DNA of 64,000 nucleotides from assembly GCA_963717085.1 (NCBI GenBank), contig CAVQVM010000013.1, forward strand, positions 83,862-147,861. Reading direction: 5' to 3'. Origin of the DNA: DASQUK01 sp963717085 (lineage in GTDB: Bacteria; Actinomycetota; Acidimicrobiia; Acidimicrobiales; VFJN01). Within the stretch, counting starts at the first letter, position 1. Each line of letters begins with the position of its first letter. Below are positions 44,648 through 53,382 of this stretch, in pieces. The position numbers were made by a program, and so were the translations under genes. The notes under the pieces were generated by a model. That model saw only the letters and a list, made by a program, of their open reading frames with translations, was not told the origin of the DNA and ran no database searches.

Positions 44648-45409
44648 TCAGCGATCGGCGGCCGCGTCGAGGGCGGGACGAAGAGCGGCTTCGTCGAACC
44701 CGTAGCGGGCCATCATCTCCAGATGCCCGGCTGTACCCAGGATGCGCCGCAGTTGCCCATCGAACGCATGGGCCAACTCACGCGACGCACTGTGGAACGA
44801 GAACGCACCGAGCGGCAAGCCACGTCGCTCGCCAGCGCGGCTATCCGCGACCGATACCAGCCGTGGATCGCCCAACCTCGTGATGTAGGCGACGTTGCCG
44901 GGTGCGGTGCTGACCGAAGCGTCCGCGACACCGGCGAGCACGGCTGATGCTGCCGCGTCTTGGTCTGCAAACTCCACGATCCGGTCGCTCGGCACACCGG
45001 CTCGGAGTGCGGTCTCCACCTGCATCTGGCCAGTGACAGCAGCGAGACGAATCGAGTCATCGTCAGCGATCGCGTCGTAGCTCGTGAAGTCGCGGACATC
45101 GCTTGATCGGACGATGAAGCTGTCGGTCGCCGCCCAGACCGGCACGCTGAATCGAACGCGCCGCGAACGCTCAGCTGTGATGAACATCGGCGCGTTGATG
45201 TGCCAACGCCTCGACGTGACGCCGTCGATCAGTTCACCGAATGTCGTGAGCACGAAGTCAACACGACGGACGCCGAGGGCACCTAGAACCATCCCGGTCA
45301 ACTCGATGTCGCAGCCGGTCGGATCCGCGCCATCGCCAGGCATGAAGTAGGGCGGCTCGTCCAGATACGCAACCGCGCAGCGCTGGCGCCACGTCGCGGG
45401 ATCAATCAC
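44648..45409 (-). CDS. Solute-binding (SBP_bac_3-like) protein without signal peptide
   Basis: The 253-residue protein resembles amino-acid-type periplasmic binding proteins. It has the ligand-cleft start AVAYLDEPPYFMPGDGADPT and GCDIELTGMVLGALGV, then FVLTTFGELIDGVTSRRWHI and SRRVRFSVPVWAATDSFIVR, and the lobe-two stretch DQDAAASAVLAGVADASVST. It starts at GTG 45409 with no signal peptide, lipobox or membrane helix, so it would stay in the cytoplasm. No transporter genes are near. It may be a cytoplasmic ligand sensor or a gene that lost its export signal. It lies between two cyclase genes. Confidence 0.75.
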   Translation of the reverse strand: MIDPATWRQRCAVAYLDEPPYFMPGDGADPTGCDIELTGMVLGALGVRRVDFVLTTFGELIDGVTSRRWHINAPMFITAERSRRVRFSVPVWAATDSFIVRSSDVRDFTSYDAIADDDSIRLAAVTGQMQVETALRAGVPSDRIVEFADQDAAASAVLAGVADASVSTAPGNVAYITRLGDPRLVSVADSRAGERRGLPLGAFSFHSASRELAHAFDGQLRRILGTAGHLEMMARYGFDEAALRPALDAAADR

Positions 45410-45454
45410 GCCTTCAACCTTGGATCACGCGATCAGCGCTGGATAGGCCCCACC

Positions 45455-45532
45455 CACATCTGCCGATCTCGCGCCGCGTCGTTCCGTGTTGACGGTCTGG
45501 CGAGCGGCGGGCACTCGGGTCGGGCAACCTGT
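45455..45532 (-). repeat. Dispersed repeat copy R9
   Basis: Minus-strand copy: left end ACAGGTTGCCCGACCCGAG, centre CCGTCAACACGGAACGACG, right end GCGCGAGATCGGCAGATGTG. Confidence 0.75.
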
Positions 45533-45580
45533 ATCCGTGGCCCGGTCAGATCTCGCCGTTTGACGCGGACTTCGGTCACT

Positions 45581-46395
45581 TCAGATGGTGACCGCGAAGA
45601 GTCGCCATGCGGCGGGTATGCCTTTGAGTTCGTGCTCGCCGCGGTCGTCGAAAGTCGTACCCGAGCCTGCCACGAGATCGACGACCGTCCGCGACACGAG
45701 CACTTCACCAGGCTGTGCGGTTTCGCACACGCGACATGCGAGGTGGACGGCGATGCCCGCCACCTCGGTGCCGCGTCGTTCGACTTCACCGGTGTGGATC
45801 CCGACGCGGACGTCGAGGCCGATCTGGCGGGCGGCGTCGCGGATCGCGGTCCCGCAACGGATCGCCCGGGCGGGGCCGTCGAAGGTGGCGAGCATGCCGT
45901 CACCGGTGAGCCTTTCTTGGTGACCCGAGAAGCGCGCCAGTTGTCGGCGCACGGCCTCGTCGTGGAGGTCGAGCACCGTCCGCCAGGCCCGGTCGCCGAC
46001 GGTGGCGAGCTGGTCGGTGGAACCGACCACGTCGGAGAACAACAGGGTGGTGAGCTCCGAGTGCGGTCGACGGCCACGCGGGTGCCGGTCAGGAACTCTT
46101 CGATCTCGTCGACGACGACGGGATCCACAGCCGAACCCAAGAACACCTGAAGGTCGGCGCCGGGAAGCTCCACCAGCCGGGCATTCGGGATGTGTTGGGC
46201 GAGATACCGGCCATGCTCGATGGGAAGGAAGCGGTTCTCCACTGTGTGCAAGACGAGCGTCGGCGCACTGATGGCCGGCAGGACCGCTCGTACGTCCGTC
46301 GCGTACAGCTGACGCATGATCGCGCGAACTCTGAACGCCAGCCGGGCGTCCCCACTGATCGCGTAGCGGACATCGACCTCGGTGTCCACGGCCAC
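45581..46395 (-). pseudogene. Alpha/beta hydrolase-cyclase fusion, deleted and frameshifted
   Basis: The N-terminus VDVRYAISGDARLAFRV is the start of a hydrolase-cyclase fusion. The hydrolase core, including its nucleophile motif, is missing (about 150-170 residues), and the frame rejoins at RAIMRQLYATDVRAVLPAIS and APTLVLHTVENRFLP. After a frameshift near 46065 the cyclase domain continues as TTLLFSDVVGSTDQLATVGD, with HQERLTGDGMLATFDGPA, and ends normally at LKGIPAAWRLFAVTI. Both cyclase metal residues survive, so the domain itself could be active if translated. Confidence 0.7.
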
Positions 46396-46455
46396 ATCGT
46401 CGCGCCCTGTCGACGAGCAAACCACGCCGGCCCTACGCAAGTCGCGCTGCCGCGC

Positions 46456-46532
46456 CAGATCTGGCGATCTCGCGCCTTGGCGATCTGTAGGGCCGGCCTC
46501 GCTGGCAGCCCGAGCGCGGTCCGGCAATCTGT
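46456..46532 (-). repeat. Dispersed repeat copy R10 (second subtype)
   Basis: On the minus strand it begins ACAGATTGCCGGACCGCGC and contains GGGCTGCCAGCGAGGCCG and CTACAGATCGCC. It ends GCGCGAGATCGCCAGATCTG. Its centre matches R7. It lies just upstream of the broken hydrolase-cyclase gene. Confidence 0.75.
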
Positions 46533-46664
46533 ACTCGTGGCGGTGCGGGGCTTGCGTCCGGGGGGTGATGGCCCGAGGCAGGCGCCGGCCCGGTGGCGCT
46601 GACGGCCTTCGGAGGAGATCCGCGCACCGGGGGCGGGGCTACGTCCAGCCCGACGGAACCCGCG

Positions 46665-47480
46665 TCAGTGGTGGTGGCCCTGGCGGCCGAGGGTCTCCAC
46701 GGGGGTCGCGCCGGGGCGGATCCACTGCGGCACGGGCCGGCTGGTCGGGCCCCAGGTCGCGACGCCGTCGGCATCCGAGCGCCAGTACCAGCAGGCCTGG
46801 CGGCCCTCGGACGGGTGCCCCTCGCGGACATCGCCGATCACGGGCCAGCCCTCGGGGTTGTCCTCCCACGCCTCGCCGCGGCCGTAGGGCGTCATGTCGA
46901 GCAGGCTCAAGGACCCATTGACCGGCTCGTTGCCACGGCCCGTCGTGGAGTAGGTGAGGAACACGCGGTCGCCGTCGCGCAGGAAACAGACGATGTGCCC
47001 CATTCCTCCGCCGACCGGCGCCTCCACGCCCCGCACCGAGTACCAGGGCTGGGTGTAACCCATGAACTCGACGTAGGGAGCCACCTCGTCCCACGGGCCC
47101 GAGGTCAGGACGGCGAACGAGACGCCCCGGGCGTTGAGGTAGACGGCGTCCTTCACGTGCCAGGCCGTGGTGGTGCAGCCCTCGCACTGCCCCTGGTACG
47201 GCGCGCCGTCGTACCACATGTGCTTGTAGACCACGAGCTCGTCGCGACCCTGGAACAGGTCGACGAACGGGACCGGCCCGTCAACGCCGGTGACCTCGAC
47301 CGCGCCGTCGAGCTCGACCATCGGCAGCCGCCGCCGGGCCGCGGCGATCGCGTCGCCCTCACGGGTGTGCGCCTTCTCGCGGACCAGCAGCTCCTCGCGC
47401 GCCGCCTGCCAGGTGGCCAGGGCGACGACTGGCGGCTTGCCGGGGAGGTTGCTGCTCGCGTTGCCGGGCGTGGTCGTCAT
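46665..47480 (-). CDS. DUF899 family protein, second copy
   Basis: This 271-residue DUF899 protein is longer than the one at 4370. It has ATWQAAREELLVREKAHTRE, GPVPFVDLFQGRDELVVYKH and QGQCEGCTTTAWHVKDAVYL with its Cys pair, then LNARGVSFAVLTSGPWDEV. The C-terminus adds about 50 residues ending in a His/Gly tail with a Trp-rich stretch (QACWYWRSD). A thioredoxin-like redox role is suggested by fold only. Start 47480 follows GGAGGA. The two copies differ enough to be separate subfamilies. Confidence 0.87.
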   Translation of the reverse strand: MTTTPGNASSNLPGKPPVVALATWQAAREELLVREKAHTREGDAIAAARRRLPMVELDGAVEVTGVDGPVPFVDLFQGRDELVVYKHMWYDGAPYQGQCEGCTTTAWHVKDAVYLNARGVSFAVLTSGPWDEVAPYVEFMGYTQPWYSVRGVEAPVGGGMGHIVCFLRDGDRVFLTYSTTGRGNEPVNGSLSLLDMTPYGRGEAWEDNPEGWPVIGDVREGHPSEGRQACWYWRSDADGVATWGPTSRPVPQWIRPGATPVETLGRQGHHH

Positions 47481-47624
47481 GGTGTCCTCCGCTGTCTCGT
47501 CTCGTGCGCTCGCCGGGCTCCCTGGGGGCGCCTGTCAACGGAGACGACTCACGGTACCGAGACTCATCGATCCGAGTGCCAGGTTTACCTTCCGCGGGCC
47601 GGTAGTTGAACGACTCGGCGCCGG

Positions 47625-47924
47625 TCAGGGGCAGTGGGTTGCGGGGTCCCCGTCGATCTCGCCGAGGAAGGCGCCGAACTCACCGACGTGGGTGCCGTCG
47701 CCAACGACCTCCTCGGCAACGTTGCCCAGACCGAGGCGAGGCTCGTCCTGTGACGAGGCGTGCTCGCCGATGTCGTGGTTCGCCACGGCTCGCTGGGCCG
47801 TGACCACGCCCAGGCAGTTGGGATTGGCGGGCGGCGTGCCGCCCAGCGCCGGAGGCGCCCCGGAGAGCACAGCGATCAGTCCGGCGGACAGACGGGTCGA
47901 CAGGCCGGCGGTCGATCCACGCAC
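47625..47924 (-). CDS. Small secreted protein
   Basis: The 99-residue protein starts at GTG 47924, seven bases after GGGAGG. It has a signal peptide with core LSTRLSAGLIAVLSGAPPAL. The mature part starts PPANPNCLGVVTAQRAVANH and ends ATHCP, with two Cys residues that could form a disulfide. The layout resembles the small secreted protein at 12404-12670. Function is unknown. It is divergent from the ArsR-type regulator. Confidence 0.65.
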   Translation of the reverse strand: MRGSTAGLSTRLSAGLIAVLSGAPPALGGTPPANPNCLGVVTAQRAVANHDIGEHASSQDEPRLGLGNVAEEVVGDGTHVGEFGAFLGEIDGDPATHCP

Positions 47925-48094
47925 GGTTGGAACCTCCCTGGCGTGCCTGCGCGGAGGGGCACAAATCAGCCGGAGGACCGGTCGACCACAAGCCTTTCCG
48001 CCACGGCCGAAACTCCTTGACACGGTGGTGCGCCGGCCAAACGATGGGTGCCCCTGGCTCGTCCACGATCGCTCGGCTCGGGTGGTTTGCACGC

Positions 48095-49060
48095 ATGATT
48101 CGACTGCGGCTCGGTGTCGACGACGTTGCCGGAACGAGGTTCGCTGCGCCCAGCCCTTATTGCGAGCTCTCTGTCAGCGCCCAGGTCATACAGCAGCCGA
48201 CGAGCTCGTTCCGACGACTCTGCACGGCCAGCGGGGTCCGCCTCCCGGCGTCGGCGAGCCACTTTCTGGAGTTGGTGCCCGCTCACGGCAACGTCCCCGA
48301 CTTCCTCGCGCCGGAGGGGGCGAACAGCTTGGAGGAAGCCCTCGATGTCGTCATGTCCACGCCCGACCGGCTGATCCGGAACGACATGGCGACCCTCCCA
48401 CGGCCGGCAGCGTCGTCCTGGATGCTCGCCCTGGCGGACGGCTGCGTGTCCGCTCGGAAGGAACTTGCATCGTCCTTGCGTGACTACCACGACCAGGTGC
48501 TCAAGCTGCTGTGGCCGGCGATCGAACACATTCTCGAAACCGACCTGCGGTTCCGCGCCTGGCAGCTGGCGACGACGGGTGTCGCGGCGACAGTGGATGG
48601 CCTGCACCCTGGCATTCGGTGGCGCGACGGAGTGGTCGAGGTCGACGGGCCCCTGGACGCGGATGTCGACCTGGCGGGCCGGGGCCTCCAGCTCATGCCG
48701 TCGCTGTGGACCCGCCCGGGCTTCACCGGGCGCTGGACGCAACCCACGCTCGTCTACCCGCTAGGCCGTTTCGCCTGGATGGCTCCGACAGCCACCAACA
48801 GCCACCGCGACCCGCTGGCCGCGGTGCTCGGCAACACCCGGGCACGGGTGCTCCGCGCTCTGGCCGACGAGCACACGACGAGCGGACTTGCCCGCGTGCT
48901 GGGGATCAGCCTGGCCTCGGCGTCCACCCACGCCGCCGTCCTCCGCGATGCCGGCCTTGTCACCAGCCGACGACAGGGCCAGTCAGTCCGACACACCCTG
49001 ACCGGCCTCGGCGCCCAATGGACGTCGTACGACCGGCCGAACGCGACGAAGGCGGTGTGA
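48095..49060 (+). CDS. ArsR-type winged-helix regulator with N-terminal DUF5937-like domain
   Basis: The 321-residue protein has a long N-terminal region (IRLRLGVDDVAGTRFAAPSP onward) typical of DUF5937-type regulators. A C-terminal ArsR-like winged helix follows: LGNTRARVLRALADEHTTSG, VLGISLASASTHAAVLRDAG and LVTSRRQGQSVRHTLT. No Cys metal site is visible. Such regulators control nearby transport or drug-resistance genes. ATG 48095 fits the family start. The binding lipoprotein 28 bases downstream, on the same strand, is a likely co-transcribed partner. Confidence 0.82.
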   Translation: MIRLRLGVDDVAGTRFAAPSPYCELSVSAQVIQQPTSSFRRLCTASGVRLPASASHFLELVPAHGNVPDFLAPEGANSLEEALDVVMSTPDRLIRNDMATLPRPAASSWMLALADGCVSARKELASSLRDYHDQVLKLLWPAIEHILETDLRFRAWQLATTGVAATVDGLHPGIRWRDGVVEVDGPLDADVDLAGRGLQLMPSLWTRPGFTGRWTQPTLVYPLGRFAWMAPTATNSHRDPLAAVLGNTRARVLRALADEHTTSGLARVLGISLASASTHAAVLRDAGLVTSRRQGQSVRHTLTGLGAQWTSYDRPNATKAV

Positions 49061-49088
49061 CTACCGCCCACCCGTAAAGGAGAATGCA

Positions 49089-50423
49089 ATGCGACAGCAC
49101 AGCCGGTGGTTGCGACTCCTCGCCCTCCTGACAGGTGTCACGCTCATGGCCGCTGCGTGCGGCGACGACGACGATACCGAGGCGAGTGAGGATACGACCG
49201 AGACGACAGCGGAAGAGGGGGGCGCGTCAGCTGCGCCTGCGGTCGGTGAGGCGGCGCCGACGTGTGAGGGCGAGAGCGACGGCGTACTCGGGATCGGCGG
49301 TCTGCTCCCGCAGACCGGCGACCTTGCGTTCCTGGGCCCACCCATGGAGGCCGGTGCCGCCCTGGGGATCCAGGACGTCAACGCCGCCGGGGGCGTGCTC
49401 GGTAAGCCGGCCGAGTTCCTGGCCGGCGACTCGGGCGACGGCGACCCCGACATCGCCAACCCCACGGTCGACGGCCACTTGGCGGCCGGTGTCGATGAGA
49501 TCCTCGGTGCGGCCGCGTCGGGTGTCTCGCTCAACGTGATCGACAAGATCACCAAGGAGAACTGCAAGATCCACTTCTCGCCGGCCAACACGTCGCCGGA
49601 GTTCACGGACTACGACGACGGCGACCTCTACTTCCGCACGGCCCCCTCGGACGTGCTGCAGGGCCGGATCCTGTCCGACCTGATCGTCGAGGACGGCAAC
49701 ACCACCGTGGCGTTGCTCGCCCGCCAGGACTCCTACGGTGAGGGCCTGCTCGAGTTCACCAAGCAGCCCCTCGAGGAGCAGGGTGCCGAGGTCGTCGTCG
49801 AGCGGGTCTACGACCCCGAGGCGCAGACCTTCTCGGCCGAGGTCGACGAGGTGATCTCCGCCGACCCCGACGCACTGGTCATGATCGGGTTCGCCGAGTC
49901 GAGCATCATCCTCAACGACCTGTTCGAGCAGGGCTTCACGCCCGACGAGAAGAGCATCTACCTGGTCGACGGCAACATCGGTAACGCGCTCGGCGAGGAG
50001 TTTGCCGAGCCCGGCGCCCTGGTCGGTGTCAAGGGCACGCTGCCGACGGCCGAGCTCACCGAGGACTTCCGGGGCCGGCTGCTCGGGGTCGATCCCGCAC
50101 TGCAGGACTTCAGCTACGGGCCCGAGACCTACGACGCCGTGGTGATCACGGCATTGGCGGCCGAGGTCGCCGGCAGCGACGACCCCGCCCAGATCGCCGC
50201 CAACATCAATGGCGTCACCCGCGAGGGCACCGCGTGCACGACCTACGAGGAGTGCAAGCAACTCGTCGCCGACGGCGAGGACATCGACTACAACGGTCCG
50301 TCCGGACCACAAGAATTCAGCCAGCCAGGTGAGCCAACAGCGGCCACCTTCGCGGTCATGTCCTACGGCGAAGACAACCAAATCGACGACACCGCGACCG
50401 AATTCCGCGAGGCGTCGTTCTAG
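49089..50423 (+). CDS. Branched-chain amino-acid-type ABC substrate-binding lipoprotein
   Basis: The 444-residue lipoprotein has a signal peptide ending at lipobox Cys24 (LMAAAC) and an Asp/Thr/Glu-rich linker. A type I periplasmic binding fold follows: LGIGGLLPQTGDLAFLGPPM, EAGAALGIQDVNAAGGVLGK, SLNVIDKITKENCKIHFSPA, VALLARQDSYGEGLLEFTKQ, and PDALVMIGFAESSIILNDLF. It resembles LivJ/Leu-Ile-Val-binding proteins. No permease or ATPase genes are nearby, so it must rely on a distant transporter or act as an orphan sensor. AAAGGAG precedes the ATG. A perfect terminator follows the stop. Confidence 0.9.
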   Translation: MRQHSRWLRLLALLTGVTLMAAACGDDDDTEASEDTTETTAEEGGASAAPAVGEAAPTCEGESDGVLGIGGLLPQTGDLAFLGPPMEAGAALGIQDVNAAGGVLGKPAEFLAGDSGDGDPDIANPTVDGHLAAGVDEILGAAASGVSLNVIDKITKENCKIHFSPANTSPEFTDYDDGDLYFRTAPSDVLQGRILSDLIVEDGNTTVALLARQDSYGEGLLEFTKQPLEEQGAEVVVERVYDPEAQTFSAEVDEVISADPDALVMIGFAESSIILNDLFEQGFTPDEKSIYLVDGNIGNALGEEFAEPGALVGVKGTLPTAELTEDFRGRLLGVDPALQDFSYGPETYDAVVITALAAEVAGSDDPAQIAANINGVTREGTACTTYEECKQLVADGEDIDYNGPSGPQEFSQPGEPTAATFAVMSYGEDNQIDDTATEFREASF

Positions 50424-50426
50424 ATA

Positions 50427-50460
50427 CTTCGAGGGGGGAGGGAAACCTCCCCCCTCGAAG
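50427..50460 (+). terminator. Strong 15-bp hairpin terminator
   Basis: A perfect stem, CTTCGAGGGGGGAGG with CCTCCCCCCTCGAAG, closes a GAAA tetraloop. It begins three bases after the stop of the binding lipoprotein gene. There is no T tract. Confidence 0.85.
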
Positions 50461-50557
50461 GACCTCCACGTCCCATAGGGCGAGCCAACCGTCGAGGGCC
50501 GGCGGGTCGAGGGGCTAGGGTCGCCGCTGAGCGTCCGGCGGTTCGGGAGACGACAGC

Positions 50558-51337
50558 ATGCCCACGCGTCACAGGCGGCTCGGTATCGGTGTCGCGCTCG
50601 TTCTCGTACCCGCGCTGGTCGGTCCGATCGCCTGTGGCGGCGGCGACGACTCGCCCGACGAAGCGTCGGCGGAGTCGACAGCGACAACGGCCGCTCCCAC
50701 GACGACGAGTACCGCTCCCACGACCACGACGCCCGACGTCACCACTGAAGATGTGACGTTCACCTCCGGCGACGGGCTCGACCTCGTGGGCCGTCTCTAT
50801 GGCGAAGGCTCCACGGCGATCGTTTGCTCGCACGAGAGGCAGAGCTCCAAGGCGGACTTCGCTACCGCCGGCCCGCTGCTGGCCGCCGAGGGGTTCATGG
50901 TTCTGGCCTATGACAACCGGGGCGATGGCGAGTCGGAGCAGGGCGTGCCCGTCGATCGAGTGCTCGATCTGCTGTCGGCAATCGAGCTGGTGCGGGCGCG
51001 TGGCGCCGAGAAGGTCGTGCTGCTGGGCGCGAGTCGGGGTGGAACGCTGTCCCTCGACGCGGCCACCCGGACCGACGTCGATGCGATCGTTACCCTGTCG
51101 TCGCCGCCCCCAGACGACGGGCCGACCGCGGTCGCGGCGGTCACTGCGCCGAGCCTTTACGTAAACAGCGAGAACGACAGGTTTGCCGACAGCACCCAGG
51201 AAATGTTCGAGGCGGCCAACCAGCCCAAGGAGATCGAAATCTACCCGGGCGGCAACCACGGGGTGGCGCTGTTCAACTCGGAACCCGGCCTCATCGATCG
51301 CATCGTCACGTTCATCAGCGCACAGACCGCCGCGTGA
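50558..51337 (+). CDS. Alpha/beta hydrolase lipoprotein
   Basis: The 259-residue protein has a signal peptide ending at lipobox Cys26 (GPIAC) and a Thr/Pro-rich linker. An alpha/beta hydrolase domain follows: FTSGDGLDLVGRLYGEGSTA, AYDNRGDGESEQG, the nucleophile motif LLGASRGGTLSLD, the acid region YVNSENDRFADST and a C-terminal His in YPGGNHGVALF. It is an outer-face, membrane-anchored hydrolase of unknown substrate, resembling dienelactone-hydrolase-type proteins. ATG 50558 lacks a strong ribosome site. Confidence 0.85.
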   Translation: MPTRHRRLGIGVALVLVPALVGPIACGGGDDSPDEASAESTATTAAPTTTSTAPTTTTPDVTTEDVTFTSGDGLDLVGRLYGEGSTAIVCSHERQSSKADFATAGPLLAAEGFMVLAYDNRGDGESEQGVPVDRVLDLLSAIELVRARGAEKVVLLGASRGGTLSLDAATRTDVDAIVTLSSPPPDDGPTAVAAVTAPSLYVNSENDRFADSTQEMFEAANQPKEIEIYPGGNHGVALFNSEPGLIDRIVTFISAQTAA

Positions 51338-51575
51338 CATGCGTAGATCATTCGTGTGTTGTGCGCAGCGCCAACCGCATCAAGGTCTCGACTCAGGACG
51401 ACATCGTCGTCGATAGCTCGACCGGTTAGCGCCCCACCCTGTCCGGCCCGTAGCCAGTCGGGGCTCGGTGAACCCCGTGAGCGCCATGACGGTTCCGTCG
51501 GTTGGGCGCCAGGCGACCTCGCATGGCTGGCCGCCGTTGCCGCGATGGTCGTTCTGGCCACCGCATGTCCACGCC

Positions 51576-51743
51576 ATGCATCTCATCGCCGGCACCCAGA
51601 TCCGCAACGACACGTCCGGCCGCGTCTACTTCCAACGCAAGCTGGCCGCCGGCAAGTCAAAGAAGGAAGCCCTGCGCGCTCTGAAGCGGCGCATCAGCGA
51701 CGCCGTCTGGCGCCAACTCCAAGTCGACCTCAAGCCTCGCTGA
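51576..51743 (+). mobile_element. IS110-family transposase C-terminal remnant
   Basis: The frame IRNDTSGRVYFQRKLAAGKS, then KKEALRALKRRISDAVWRQL, is the characteristic end of IS110-family transposases (normally DTPGR.YY.RKL.EGK..KEALR.LKRR.SD.V). Only about 50 codons remain, without the catalytic DEDD domain. The rest of 51338-52117 contains no recognisable gene or insertion-sequence end. Confidence 0.7.
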
Positions 51744-52117
51744 CCAGCGGGCCCGGGAGGACAATCAGGGGCGACTCTGAATCCAGCGCGGCCGGCTTAC
51801 ACCCTGACACCGGCACTTCGGAGCGAGTCACTCCCGGACCCGACCACCACGCTACGCCCGCGCCCACGGCGCTGCTTTCGACGCGCCCTGAAACACCTCT
51901 TGACACAAAGGGGCTTCGATCTGCTCAGCGAACACTGGCACATGCCGTCACAAGCGCCGCGATCTCTCGTTCGGCCGGGGCATCGGCCCGGGGGCGTAGC
52001 GGCTCCTCAAGGCGACGCGCTGGGGCGCACCGTCGCCGCCCGGGGACCCGAATACGACCGCTGCGCCACCGGCACCCGCATCGCCATACGCTCCCTCGCC
52101 CCGGAGCATCCTGGATC

Positions 52118-52507
52118 TCAAGGCTGAGGGTGGTAGATCTCGACGAGGTTGCCGTCGGGGTCATAGACGTTCGCGTAGCGGGTGCCCCAGGGGGCCTCCC
52201 ACGGCGTGCGGTCCGCCTTGTAGCCGAGCCTCTTAAGCTTGGTGAACAGCGCATCGACCTCCCGGGCGGAGTCGACCTGGAACCCAAGTGTCACCATGCC
52301 ATGGGGCGCCGGCCGATAGTCCGGTGCATACAACTTGGCGAACTCCGCATTTTGCCAGTAGATCTGCAGTCCGCCGGGCAGCTCCAACTCGACGTGGATC
52401 TCGCCGTACGCCTGGGGCGGGAACTTGAAGCCCAGATGCCGGTAGAAGGTGAGCGACCGAGCCATGTCGTTGACCATCACGCAGATGAAACCGGGACGAG
52501 GGGTCAT
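52118..52507 (-). CDS. VOC-family protein
   Basis: The 129-residue protein has FICVMVNDMARSLTFYRHLG, then FPPQAYGEIHVELELPGGLQ and IYWQNAE. It ends WGTRYANVYDPDGNLVEIYH with the usual terminal Glu. The central HGMVTLGFQVDSAREVDALF starts the second half of the module. It is a typical single-domain glyoxalase/bleomycin-resistance relative of unknown substrate. ATG 52507 has GGGGGACC upstream; the open frame extends far upstream without family likeness. Confidence 0.87.
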   Translation of the reverse strand: MTPRPGFICVMVNDMARSLTFYRHLGFKFPPQAYGEIHVELELPGGLQIYWQNAEFAKLYAPDYRPAPHGMVTLGFQVDSAREVDALFTKLKRLGYKADRTPWEAPWGTRYANVYDPDGNLVEIYHPQP

Positions 52508-52871
52508 TGTTCTGATGGTCCCCCGGCTTGAGCCGTAGTTCAAACTCGAGCGCGGCCACAGCACCGAACTGCCTGATTGAGTGTCGGGTGTCGCTGCGAG
52601 GTGGTTCGTAGCGTCGGTGGAGCGCCGGCGGTCTTCGCTCACGAACTGCCTGCCGACCTCGGGTCTGGCTTTCGATACGAGGTGCGGGCCGTCGGTGGTC
52701 CGCCGCGGCGTGGCTCGAACGCGCACGTGATCGATCTCGGGGTCGACTGGTTCCGTCAGGTCCAGGAGTGGCGGTGCCAGGCGGCCTTCTCCGGCGAACG
52801 CGAGCCACCTCGGCAGGTGGTCGATCGCCAGGAAGACGATCCAGGCGAGACCTGAGGCGCGGACCGACGCG

Positions 52872-53100
52872 GTGAGGATCCCCCGCTTTGGCGTCCTCGA
52901 GATCCTCCCCGGTGAAGGTGATGTCGGCGATGAGGAGTGCGGCATCTGGGCGTTGCAGGACCTCATCGTGTGGCCGACCGGCATGCGCCTGCAGGGCTTC
53001 GGGCACTACCACGAGACCTACGAGAGGCCGGCGACGTGGCGGATCAAGTCGTCGACGTTGACCAGGCTCCACATGGATCTCACCGAGTCGGGGCGGGTTG
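52872..53100 (+). pseudogene. SnoaL/NTF2-like C-terminal remnant
   Basis: The plus frame ends with LQGFGHYHETYERPATWRIK and SSTLTRLHMDL, closely resembling the last strands of SnoaL-type polyketide-cyclase-like proteins. Earlier parts of that family are not recognisable, and no start is evident. The rest of 52508-53382 shows no other supported gene. Confidence 0.45.
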
Positions 53101-53382
53101 ATGGCCGTGGCGGTGATCACAGGCGGCGCCTGAGGCTTCGTCCTCGCGCTCGGCGAACCGCCCGAGCGTTCCTACCGCTGTTGCGCCGAGCCGAGCGAGG
53201 AAACCTTCCCTTTCACGACGTCGTCATCCCTGCTGGAATCGGCTAGCCGCCTGCCGGCCTACCGATCGAGATTCTCGAAGACATTGTGAGAATCAGTAGG
53301 AGCCCGCAGCCACCCATGCCCGGACGCCTTGGAAATCGGGCACTAGTAGCATCGGGCAATCTGGACGACCAAGAGAGGGTAC

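Noticed and set aside
4008..46532. CRISPR array made of the dispersed repeats
   Set aside because: The copies are kilobases apart, vary in the centre and lie in both orientations with genes between them.
52233..53120. Long minus-strand frame upstream of the VOC gene at 52118
   Set aside because: The VOC similarity begins only at 52507; upstream the frame is Arg/Pro-rich and competes with a more protein-like plus-strand NTF2 remnant.
53320..53363. Further repeat copy (CCAGATTGCCCGATG on the minus strand)
   Set aside because: Only the left end matches; the conserved core and right end are absent, so it may be chance.
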